Below are positions 43,803 to 53,305 of a stretch of DNA of 64,000 nucleotides, piece by piece (position 1 is the first letter of the stretch; every line of letters starts with the position of its first letter). This DNA is from Dipteris shenzhenensis (taxonomy: Eukaryota > Polypodiophyta > Polypodiopsida > Gleicheniales), in NCBI GenBank assembly GCA_047967505.1, contig CM106538.1, one strand, 5' to 3'. The notes below the pieces were generated by a model. The model searched no databases. It saw nothing but the letters and a program-made list of their open reading frames with translations, and was not told where the DNA came from. Made by a program: the position numbers and the translations under genes.

Positions 43803-44755
43803 GTGTTTGCAATGATCATACAGCTAGGGCCTCCAACATTTTTCGTGACCACAAGCGCAGAGAGTAGATGGGCCCCTTTACAAATTGCTCTAAGAAAACT
43901 AATGATTCGGGAACATGGGCATGACACAAGAGAAATTTATGTGCATGAGCTTATACGAAATGACCCTGTAACATGTGCACGCTATTACAATCATCGGACG
44001 CAAGCACTGAGAACACTTTTGAAAACGTACGATATGATGTTTGGACAGGTAGATGATTTTTTCTCAGTCACAGAAGCCCAAAATCGAGGAAGCCTTCATG
44101 AGCCCCTACTCCTTTGGACAACAAACGCTCCATACTACAACAACACAACAAATGATAAAGTGACAGAGTTTGTAGACAAATACATATCTTGTGATGAAAC
44201 ACTATTGGACCCTATTATTTGTGACATCCAAAAACATCATCACACTTACAGTTGCAAAAAAAGGAGCAACAAACATGTCGATTTCATTATCCTTTACCAC
44301 CAATGAACAAAACAACAATTCTTACACCACTAAAAAATCATTGCAAAGAAGTAATGAAAACATTACAAGAAATATACCAAGCATTAAACTCTGTCTCAAG
44401 TTTAGATGACTGAACATTGCTACAGTTCTTAGAAGAGCTTAACTTGGATGAAGAGCAATATATAAAATGCCTTCGAAGTAGCTTACGGAGACCCACCCTT
44501 TTTTTGAAAAGACCGCTACACAGCATATGGACAAATTGCTTCAACAAACATGCACTGCCTCTTTGGCAAGCAAACACGGATGCACAATTCATACTAGACC
44601 CTTACGCAACGGTAAGCTACTATTCATCGTACATCACTAAAGTTGATAACACAATCACAAAAGAACTACATGAAATAATGACACAATGTCATCTAGACCA
44701 AACTGATCCAGCAACTCAGATTCAAAAAATGGAAAGTGCTTTTTTGAACATGTAG
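43803..44755 (+). pseudogene. Helentron copy 3: Rep domain (Helitron_like_N, HUH, tyrosines)
   Basis: 43803-44306 begins with IQLGPPTFFVTTSAESRWAP and NDPVTCARYYNHRTQALRTL. Next comes QNRGSLHEPLLLW, where the HUH triplet is H-E-P: the second histidine is changed to proline (codon CCC at 44103-44105, one base from CAC). After a frameshift, 44417-44755 reads FLKRPLHSIWTNCFNK, QANTDAQFILDPYATVSYYS and SYITKVDN, with both catalytic tyrosines kept. The Rep nicks and joins single strands in rolling-circle transposition. Loss of a metal ligand and frameshifts make this copy inactive. Confidence 0.82.
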
Positions 44756-45361
44756 CAAATGTCGGCACAACAAGCAATGTATATAGTTCTATTACTTCCA
44801 ATGTACCATTCATCCAGACCATGCCAGTTCATCAATAAAACGCCATCAGAAGACCGTGCTTTTGTTGAAACCACCCATGGTACTGCAAACCTTGCCAAAT
44901 GATTCCATTGATGTCATTTGTCCATCTTTAATTGACAGGTACATTTGTCGACTAGCCTTCATTGAGAACTTGTCTCTATCTAAAGTAACATCATGCTCAC
45001 AAACACTTTTGAAAAAGAAAGGAGCCACAGATCATTCGATACGTGCATTATAAAAAATCTGTGATCCGACAAATTACTACAGGCAACAAATACTTATGTA
45101 CATACCTTTTCGCAAAAAGGAAGACAATATAAAAAAACAAAATGAAACGTGGTATGATACTTTCAAAAGATATATCGCAAATTAAAGAAACTCCAAGTAA
45201 GTTCATATGCAACGTGCAAATAACCTATACTAGCAACAGCATAAAATGGAATGAGATAAGAGCAAAGAGCTCATGAACTAGCAACTTAATCACACAACAC
45301 ACTATGGATAGAAGCTTTTCGAGGAGCGGCACTACTAGAACCAGCGACAACAATCAACGTA

Positions 45362-46940
45362 ATGAACTATGATCCCACTCCTGACATAAACACCATTGCC
45401 ACAAACATAGTTACAAGACAAGAGAAGACAAACCAACCAATGTTTGAAACAATTCAGCTAAAGCATGTCATGTTATCATCACTAGAACATCATCATCAAA
45501 TTCAAGGCTTAAACGAAGAACAAAGGCTAATTTTATACGACATAATGTACAGAAAAAGAACGAGCCCTGCCATTCCATTGCATATTTTCATCACCGGAGG
45601 CGCAGGAACAAGAAAAAGTACTATCCTAAGCTTAGTGCAACTAACTAGAATCTACAACAAAGAACTAGGCATTGATCCATTGAAATTGAAAGTACTAAAA
45701 ACTGCTTACACTGGTAAAGCTGCATGCCCACATAGACAGAAGCACAATTCATGCATCTTTAGGGATTCCTGTTAATTATAAGAACTTAACACACTTGCAC
45801 TTACAAAACGAGAGCCTTCCATTGCAAGCAATAAACTAGACATGCTAACCAAGGCTTACAATGGGCTCAAAGCAATAGTAATTGATGCAATTTCTCTTGT
45901 GGGTAGTAGAATGTTCACATTCATTGATCAAAGATTGTGTGACATCATGCATGTTCAACATCTACCATTTGGTGACCTCGATGTTATTTTGGTTGGTAAC
46001 CTATGCCAAATCCCTCCTATAAGAGACAAATGGACATTTCACGAAACATCAGCTCTCCAACCTGCACAGTTTTGGCAAGATTGTACCAATTGACAAAGCC
46101 TATGCGACAAGAAGATCCAGAGTTTGTAAGCATGTTGAACAGGTTCAAAACAACAATGCAAACAGATAACGACATCAACATAAACAGCACTTGTTGTAAG
46201 CCTCTCCCACCTAACTTAACAATTCGTCACTTGTTCTATTACGTCAAATCAACCAAACACCACAATGATATGATCCTCAACAAAACAGCAAGATATCTAT
46301 TCACATTTCATGCAACAGATACACACACAGGCACGTGCCCTAAATATTTTTTCCTACCTAATAATCCTCAGAAAACAGTTGGTTTGCACTAAACATTATA
46401 GTTCAAAATAGAAACAACCATAGAACTATGCACTGGGAACTACAACATTAACGATAGACTTGTAAACGGTGTTGATGGTCTTTTCAAAGAAACAAACATT
46501 GACAATAAAGGTCCAATTATTGGATCAAATTTCACAACCAAAAAGAAGGTGAGGTAACACGCTCAAAAAACAAGCACTTGTACGTAGATAATATACAAAA
46601 ACAATAGACGCCGATTCGACCAATAACAAGGGACATCCAAATTGGCCAAAACAAGCACCACAATAACAAGAACAAAATTCCCAACACAACCTGCAACTGC
46701 TAGAACAATACATCGCTCCCAAAGCATGACATTAGATAGTCTTGCATTTGATCCAACGAGTTCAACAAAACATGGCCTAACATACACAACACTATCACGT
46801 GTACGCCGCAAAGATCAATTATACTTACTGAAGCCACTATCACACACAAATTTCAACTTTGATCCAAAGGTCCAAAAAGAAATGACAAGACTATCCATAG
46901 AAAGAGCATGGAACTTAGCTATTCCAAATCTGCCAATTTA
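45362..46940 (+). pseudogene. Helentron copy 3: Pif1-like helicase
   Basis: 45362-45775 contains EEQRLILYDIM, a Walker A block FITGGAGTRKSTIL (the usual G before K is R) and the AYTGKAA block. 45842-46093 has IVIDAISLVG (Walker B, usual DE changed to DA) and FGDLDVILVGNLCQIPPIRD. 46642-46941 carries motif VI, HGLTYTTLSRVRRKDQLYLL. Three frames are required. The changes in Walker A and B add to the frameshifts as signs of long neutral decay. Confidence 0.82.
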
Positions 46941-46979
46941 AAGACACACACTTGATTCTCCAATCGTTGAACACAAGAT

Positions 46980-47551
46980 CTTTACCTTCACATTATGAAG
47001 ACATCAACCACAATTTCAACTTACAAGTCTCTGATATACTCTGTTTGCAAGAGACAAGAACCCATGATTCATCCCTCTACTTTGATCGATCGCAATATAA
47101 AGCAATAACAACAAACAACACATAAAACACAAATGAAAATGAATTCATTGCAGCACACATCAACCCTTGTACAAGAAATTCAATATTTAACATTTCGACA
47201 TATCGCTCTCCAAGAGCAAACACTGATACATATCTACATGAACTGCAAGATGTGTTGATGCTCTCCCCACCACCATGTCCAAGAATCGTGCTTGGTGACT
47301 TTAACACAGACATGCTAGCCTCCAATCCAGAACAATCAAAATAACAAATGCTCATGGACAACTTTAGCATGAAGCTCACATTGAAACAATCATTAACGGT
47401 TTATAACTCACAATTAGATCATATATGGACAAATGCACATTTACAAGACAGCATATCTAGCACCACAATGGCATATTGGATTGACCATGTTCCAATTTAC
47501 CTTGCCTATCACATACCGACACATATCCCACAACTCATCCCTTCAGTGTAA
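46980..47551 (+). pseudogene. Helentron copy 3: APE-type endonuclease, nearly one frame
   Basis: In one frame from about 46990 the text runs QVSDILCLQETRTHDSS, PRIVLGDFNTDML (47285-47320), NSQLDHIWTNAHL (about 47408-47445) and WIDHVPIYL (about 47475-47500). These are the LQET, GDFN, LDHIW and DH motifs of the exonuclease-endonuclease-phosphatase fold. Only two in-frame stops were found (near 47122 and 47341). It follows the helicase C-terminus after about 40 bp, as in copies 1 and 2. This is the clearest evidence that the endonuclease belongs to the element and is not a chance LINE neighbour. Confidence 0.82.
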
Positions 47552-47600
47552 GTTCCTTACTATTCACCAATCAATAAAATCAATATGCAATACCATAACA

Positions 47601-48118
47601 AAGACTCTAGAAAATTGATAATGTTTATGTCATGCACGATTACATCCTTCTTAAAATTAAATACATTTATGTCATGAACAATAACTAGGGCATTTGGCTA
47701 CAACTAACACCAGCAAACCATGCATCTGACCAAATTCCCTATCCATTCCAGAGATCCAGCCATACATTCTCAACGCTTCGAAGACCTCTCCTAGAACTCA
47801 ACATCTCAGGTACCAATAAAATAAATATCTAGTTCTACACATTCTTAACATACTTTTACCCATTACAATATTCCTTTGTCCTTTTCCAAATTCTGAAAAA
47901 TAAGATCTGACGAGAAAACATAGGGCTCGACAACACGTGCATATTTCCAACCTTTAAAACACTATCACAAATTCTATTTCCCTAAGAAACACAGCCATAG
48001 TTTTTCATCTTACATGGCTTCAACAATCAACCCTGTTTCTATAACAATTACATGGTATTGGTATGTAAACAATACTTTCATATTGCATATATTCACATAC
48101 TCATACAAAGACATCCAT
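47601..48118. other. No gene seen
   Basis: AT-rich, no frames of note; probably the 3' non-coding end of Helentron copy 3. Confidence 0.5.
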
Positions 48119-48152
48119 TTTTTTTCTACCACAACCTTTTTTTTTTTTTTTT
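48119..48152 (-). repeat. Two poly-T runs (poly-A on minus strand)
   Basis: T9 at about 48119-48127 and about T16 near 48137-48152. They could be the 3' tail of a minus-strand retroposed sequence to the right, but no AATAAA at the right spacing or TSD was confirmed. Confidence 0.5.
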
Positions 48153-48825
48153 AAAGTAAAACTTTACATTAAATATAGAAGGCAATGCTCACAAGTACTT
48201 GTCCTCGCAAGTTTGACTAGAAGAACATTCCTAGACCTCATTTGTTTAGTGAAATACCTTCACAATTGGAGTCATTGAACTCCTACTACAAGTACCTTTC
48301 AAGCTTTCTAGAAGGGAATGACCTCCTACAAGTACCTTTCAAGCCTTCTAGAATTCCCTTGTAATACAATGCCTTCCTAATTCAGCAACTAGAAAATTAC
48401 CTTGCACTTTTAACAATAGTCACTACCTTGGGATATGGTGCCTATCTAACAGTAGGACCTAAAAACTGCATACCATTTTGGAATCATGCTGATTTGGAAT
48501 AAGTCTTCTTTCAATAGTGAGTTTCCTTCATTGAGGTAGTTAGAGGGCTTAAGCTTGCTGAGCATCAGGCAAAGCACCTCATTCTCCATGAAGATCGCCC
48601 ATTTTTTTTCTTAGAATATGGCACCTAGGTTTTTATATGGCAAACATTATCTCTTAGCTCAAGTGTACTAGGTCTATGTGGAAAGCAAGATTTAACTACA
48701 AAAGACTACGGTGGTTCAACTTGTCCTCTTGTAGTGTGAGTGCCTGAAAGATGACTAAGAAAAAACAAAATTATTTGTTATAGTTAGGAGTGTCGTTCGG
48801 AGTGATAAGAATTAATTTGAATTTT
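48153..48825. other. No gene seen
   Basis: Contains a short duplicated phrase (CCTCCTACAAGTACCTTTCA and variant, near 48287 and 48323). No coding support. Confidence 0.5.
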
Positions 48826-48828
48826 GCT

Positions 48829-49130
48829 TTACTTTTTCAAATGCACATCCATGTTTGGATTCCATTTGTAGCTATAATCCTTTTTCAAGATCTTAACCAA
48901 GGGCAAAAGTTTGAGATTCATAATCAAGAATGAACGTTTGGTAATGTCCCACTCCATTGAGGAAACTCCAAAGCTACTAGACATTCCTAGGAGCCAAAAG
49001 CTACTCGACAAACTAAACTTTGTTGAGGTCGACCACAATCCCCATGATGGCTTATAGCATTTCCTAGAAGCACTCCAAAAATGCAATCCTCAAATCTTCA
49101 ATGTAAGTATTCTAAGAGAAAAATGCCAAA
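48829..49130 (-). pseudogene. Gypsy-type pol fragment (RT/RNase H junction)
   Basis: The end of the minus-strand frame, LLPLVKILKKDYSYKWNPNM, matches the TAPLxKLLKKDxxYxWxxxC block that follows the RT in Ty3/Gypsy pol. The preceding frame text is shifted relative to the usual YYRRFI block. A small fragment with no partner domains; no LTRs were found near it. Confidence 0.55.
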
Positions 49131-49230
49131 CAAGTCATTCATGATGCATTAATAAGTCCCATTAATAAGTCCTAGTGCAACCCGAAAAGCATGAGTGACT
49201 CGACAATCAATCGTCGGCATCTTAACCCCA

Positions 49231-49396
49231 TGCAAGTCACCACATAGAGCCACCCAGCACTTGAAAAGTGCAGCTGTTAATTTGGAATACAAATTCTATA
49301 CTAGGCTATATATTGCAAGTCACCACATAGAGCCACCCAGCACTTGAAAAGTGCAGCTGTTAATTTGGAATACAAGTACTAGGCTATATATTGCAA
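49231..49396. repeat. Two tandem 83-bp repeats
   Basis: TGCAAGTCACCACATAGAGC starts the copies at 49231 and 49314. They are identical except for a short deletion in the second copy (AAATTCTATACTAGG against AAGTACTAGG). Confidence 0.95.
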
Positions 49397-49481
49397 CTCC
49401 CCAATCCTCCACAATAGGGCTGAGGTAGCCTCAAACCTATTGTATTGGGCACCTACATATCCACCTTTTCAGCATATATAT

Positions 49482-49682
49482 ACCTTTGTAAGACTAGAAT
49501 AAGTCCAATCATAAAAATTTAGAATTTTTGTTGTTCTAAAGATCAAAAATCTACAAAGAAAATAAAAGAGAATGAAAGAGAATAAAAAAGAGTTAAACAA
49601 AAACTTTTATGAAAAACAAAAGACAGACATACTTGGCAAGCAAAGCAACACTTATGTCGTCATCAATGCCCAAGCATAAGCA
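49482..49682. repeat. 200-bp dispersed repeat, copy B
   Basis: Same orientation as 12317-12516. In this copy the splice-donor sequence that looks functional in copy A (G|GTAAGTATG, minus strand) is changed to GCCAAGTATG. Confidence 0.85.
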
Positions 49683-49855
49683 ACTATACTAGGTTTCTAA
49701 AGACCCACGAAGTCTCTTGGGCAAAACCCAATGCTGACTAAAATATGTCAAATAAACAAAAGAGAATGAAAACAAGAAATAAAGAAGAAACGATAGAGGT
49801 GACCATAGCAAAAATAAACAAGCAAGTCAAGAAACAAAAACTTCCAAAAAACTAG

Positions 49856-49859
<4 letters not shown>

Positions 49860-49888
<29 letters not shown>
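49860..49888. repeat. (CT)n microsatellite
   Basis: About 14 CT units. Confidence 0.97.
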
Positions 49889-49893
<5 letters not shown>

Positions 49894-50029
49894 AAAACAT
49901 CTAGGGCCCAAAAGCATATTCAGAGATGTAGCTTTCAACAAGAAAATGCAAAAATATCCCAAATTCTTTTTAAAAAACACTTAGCTGAATGATCAGGACT
50001 GACAAAGTTCTAACATCAAGGAGCATACC

Positions 50030-50327
50030 TGTTGAAACACTGAAAGGAAAGAGTAGAGTGGACACAAAATCAGAGTACTTGCATTACTTAGTTGTAGAAT
50101 GAAGAAGAGTGAGGTCCTTAAGTAGGCACCTCATACATGCTCACTGACATCACTGATGACTTCAAAGCTCCACAATCATCTCCTCAATCTGCTCCTAGAT
50201 TCACTCAATCATCCCATGTGGCTTTTCCGCCACCTAACTGTGCTTGTGGGCACCTAACTGTGCCTCTAGCACTCACACATAGAAACATAAGGTGTGCCTG
50301 AGGCATACACCTTGAGATATCCCAACA
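50030..50327 (-). repeat. 3' LTR (element sense) of the 2.15-kb LTR retrotransposon
   Basis: 298 bp, TGTTGAAAC...CCCAACA in plus reading. It differs from the other LTR at the position after GGAAAGA (G here, A there), in ATCCCATG against ATCCTATG, and in TTCCGCC against TTCCACC. Confidence 0.96.
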
Positions 50328-50702
50328 AACCCCCCCTCAAGGAAATGCCTCAGGCTATGTCAAGGATACATCTAGTCTCATAGTTTCTCATGCCATCTCA
50401 TGGTGGTCAAGGATAAATCTATGGCTAGGTTCTCATGCTAGCAAGGGTTTCCTTGGGTGTAAGGTAAACTGAAAGGGATACAAACAAACTTTCCAATGGT
50501 TATCTCCCCTGCATGTACATGCACACAATGTCTGCAGGAGGTACCATGGAACAGAACATACACATGGCCTACATCATAAGGTGACCAGAGGTGTTTACAA
50601 AACACACAACACACAATAATTTATTTTCATTCATTTTGGAGGACTATCCAGGCTGAGTACCTTGACATAAAAAGAGTGATCTGGAGCATACATAGAGATG
50701 AT

Positions 50703-51102
50703 TTAAAATGCATAATCTTCAAAGGATGCCTCATCTTGTGGAGGCAAAATATCCATGTCAAGGCAAGGTCTTACCACATGGGCAGTGTCTAGTGCCTTAT
50801 AAGATGGTACTATGATAGAACAAGTGGATCTGAAAGTCGTATCCTTCATGAGAACAATTATCTTGTCATCTCCATAGTTGTGTAGAGAAGCATATCTTAG
50901 GTATCTGAGCTTCATCTTTTTCTTGTACTTGGAGTCAAATAAAAGTGCCATGAGGGTAGATCTCTGTATTTGCTTCCTTTTTGGCAACCATTGTTTTGGC
51001 AATCTTCATCAAGGAAGTCAGGTTGGCATTTTCATCCTTTGTAGCATAACAAGATATTGTTTTATGTTTTGGCTTTTCACATATTTTGCATGAACAAGCC
51101 AT
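50703..51102 (-). CDS. Broken ORF of unknown function inside the LTR element
   Basis: A minus-strand frame starts at ATG 51102-51100 with a Cys-rich head (MACSCKICEKPKHKTISC) and reads about 55 codons. The other frame, open from 51002 to 50703, continues with basic then acidic text (KYKKKMKLRYLRYASLHNYG, then LPPQDEASFEDYAF). The two can be joined by one frameshift near 50935, which would give one protein of roughly 130 residues. It is neither gag nor pol, and I do not recognise a family. It may be a captured host gene piece or an element-specific protein. The region 51340-51860 closer to the PBS has another minus frame with a Ser run from a CAT/CTT repeat, probably not coding. Confidence 0.35.
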
Positions 51103-51884
51103 GAGAGGCTCTAACCCAGGTATTGGGTAGTGTCTTCTCTCTTACAAGGCAAAAAACTTTTGCATGCTTCATAGGAGTGAATGAAATAAACACTTTCCAA
51201 TCACATCCAAGTCTAGCAAGTCAAAACAAAACTGAAGCAACACTTGTAGTGAAGTTATTGAAAACTTCAAAAGACCAAAAATGCTAGAGTAGCATTTTAT
51301 GTAGCATCTTTTTCAAAAGTATGTCAAAAACTGTCAAAACTAGAGAGCTGAACTTGGAGGGCTCATATCACACTCTTCAAAGCAAAAGAAAGAGGGCTTT
51401 CTGAGGCAAAAGAAAGCTGGTATACCACAGTAGATCCTCTGGGAAGAAGAGGCGAAAATATGCGTCAGGTCGCCTTCACCTTCATGAACAAAGTCGACTG
51501 GTTTTTCTCTGTTTTCTCCTTCAATATGCAGCCATTGCTGCTCAGATTTCAGCACAAGGTAGCTCTAGGTATGGAGAAGCTTGCCCTAGAAGGAATTAGG
51601 AAAAGACAGAGCAGGTGCAGAGAACTTGCAGTAGAGGATTTCAACGACTTTTCTGCAATGGCGACGAGCAGCGCGTGTATTTTGTCAATTCCTTCCAGCC
51701 CGAAGTTCGCCCAAACCAGAGGAATCTCCAACAGAAAGGGCGTGGGAAATGGTTGAGGATGGAAGGAGAACAAGCTCAAGCAAAATTTTTGGAGAAGGGG
51801 GTAAGATGGTGAAGAAGAAGAAGAAGATGATGATGATGATGTGGCAGAAATGGGCTCAAGGAGGATCAAATGGCTCTGATACCA

Positions 51885-52182
51885 TGTTGAAACACTGAAA
51901 GGAAAGAATAGAGTGGACACAAAATCAGAGTACTTGCATTACTTAGTTGTAGAATGAAGAAGAGTGAGGTCCTTAAGTAGGCACCTCATACATGCTCACT
52001 GACATCACTGATGACTTCAAAGCTCCACAATCATCTCCTCAATCTGCTCCTAGATTCACTCAATCATCCTATGTGGCTTTTCCACCACCTAACTGTGCTT
52101 GTGGGCACCTAACTGTGCCTCTAGCACTCACACATAGAAACATAAGGTGTGCCTGAGGCATACACCTTGAGATATCCCAACA
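51885..52182 (-). repeat. 5' LTR (element sense) of the 2.15-kb LTR retrotransposon
   Basis: 298 bp, same ends as the left copy. It adjoins the tRNA-Met primer binding site at 51871-51884, which fixes the direction of transcription. It should hold the promoter; no TATA box was assigned. Confidence 0.96.
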
Positions 52183-52187
52183 ATACC

Positions 52188-53300
52188 CACTCTACATTGA
52201 ATATGGTACTTGACATAATATACCTCCTCACAAGTATGAAATATGACAGCAAAAAACATTTAATCTCAAAACCGCAGTATAAGAGACTGAGGAAAAGAGC
52301 ATCCCATGGCATCAATAACTACAGGCCAATCCATACATGGTAAAGGGGTTGTAAGAGTGAACTGCGTGGCATGCATAACAGACAGAGCTAAATGGCTTTC
52401 AAAAACTCCACACTACTTAGAAACAGAAGGTTGCCATTGTCTATCAGACCCTAATCAGCAAGCTGGCGTCTCCAAACAGGAGCTAGCAGACTGCAAGTCT
52501 ACATGGAAGAAAGCTGAACAATCTGCTTATGTACACACCCAGTGCATCATGTAGGTTGACAGTTAATGCCCATACAACTAAAAGGGATAGTAGAACAGAT
52601 AAATTAAAGAACAGTTCTGAAAGAAAATTACAGATACTTACAAACCAAAGCCTATAATCCACCTCCAGCACCTATACAACAGGTTTGAAATACTGGCCTG
52701 CTGATGATGGGCAAAATACATTGACATAAACTCGAGAGGGAGAGAAATGGAACCACAGAGACAAAGTTTGATTCTATATAATTCATTGCATAGAAAAACT
52801 ACAAAGACGCATGATAACCCTTACTGCTTCATACAACCAATCCTTGTCTCAAAAAAGTTGCTGGCAAACAATGCCGAACCACCCTGCTGATGTACATATC
52901 TATCACAGTAAAAGCTCCTCTCTGGGTGCAACTCCACCACCCTAAAGTCCGTGTCGATCCTCCTGAATTGATAGTTAATCCAACCCTAATGCATATAAAA
53001 GGAGCTAAAAGCCAAATAAAGGAATGGAACCGCCCCAAAAAAGAGTATTCAGGTGAGATTTGGCCGCTTGAACTTCAAATTTATTCAGTCATAATCTCTA
53101 CAGTTTAAAAATGAGGAAAATACCAGATTGTCAGCGACTTTGTGGACTGCTTGTGAATTGCTAAGTGGCAGCTTTCTTCCAAGCGGGTTTAGAAAAATGG
53201 AACATGTGATCTTCGGGGGAAAAAAAGTTGATTTTCATATGGCTCACTGCAAACACAGGCTGCTGCTGACTTTCCATAATTTACATATTGATACAAGACC
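52188..53300. other. 3' flank of cyclin L; no separate gene
   Basis: No recognised coding sequence. AATAAA on the minus strand (TTTATT at 53080-53085), about 220 nt past the cyclin stop, is a possible polyadenylation signal. If so, 53300-53060 is the cyclin 3' UTR. Confidence 0.45.
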
Positions 53301-53305
53301 TAAGA

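Larger units (their letters stand above)
37930..47600 (+). mobile_element. Helentron-like rolling-circle element, copy 3, with RPA-like and OTU-like genes and a nested LINE
   Basis: Plus-strand order is RPA-like gene (37930-41659, interrupted by a LINE), OTU-like domain (41966-42397), SANT/zinc-finger region (42441-43260), GSIINV module (about 43370-43600), Rep (43803-44755), Pif1-like helicase (45362-46940) and endonuclease (46980-47551). The limits are those of coding text; the true termini were not found. It is in opposite orientation to copies 1 and 2. Confidence 0.8.
50025..52187 (-). mobile_element. Complete non-autonomous LTR retrotransposon (2153 bp plus TSD)
   Basis: Two LTRs of 298 bp each (50030-50327 and 51885-52182) run TG...CA and differ at about three positions (around 1%). 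ATACC flanks the element on both sides (50025-50029, 52183-52187), a 5-bp target-site duplication. Next to the right LTR, 51871-51884 on the minus strand reads TGGTATCAGAGCCA, the primer binding site for initiator tRNA-Met. Next to the left LTR, the minus strand has a G-rich polypurine tract (GAGGGGGGGTT). Hence the element is transcribed right to left. The 1.55-kb interior has no protease, integrase or RT, so it must be mobilised in trans. It is the youngest element in the window. Confidence 0.96.

Noticed and set aside
46525-46811. Minus-strand frames opposite the helicase end of copy 3
   Set aside because: Antisense to conserved helicase motif VI text.
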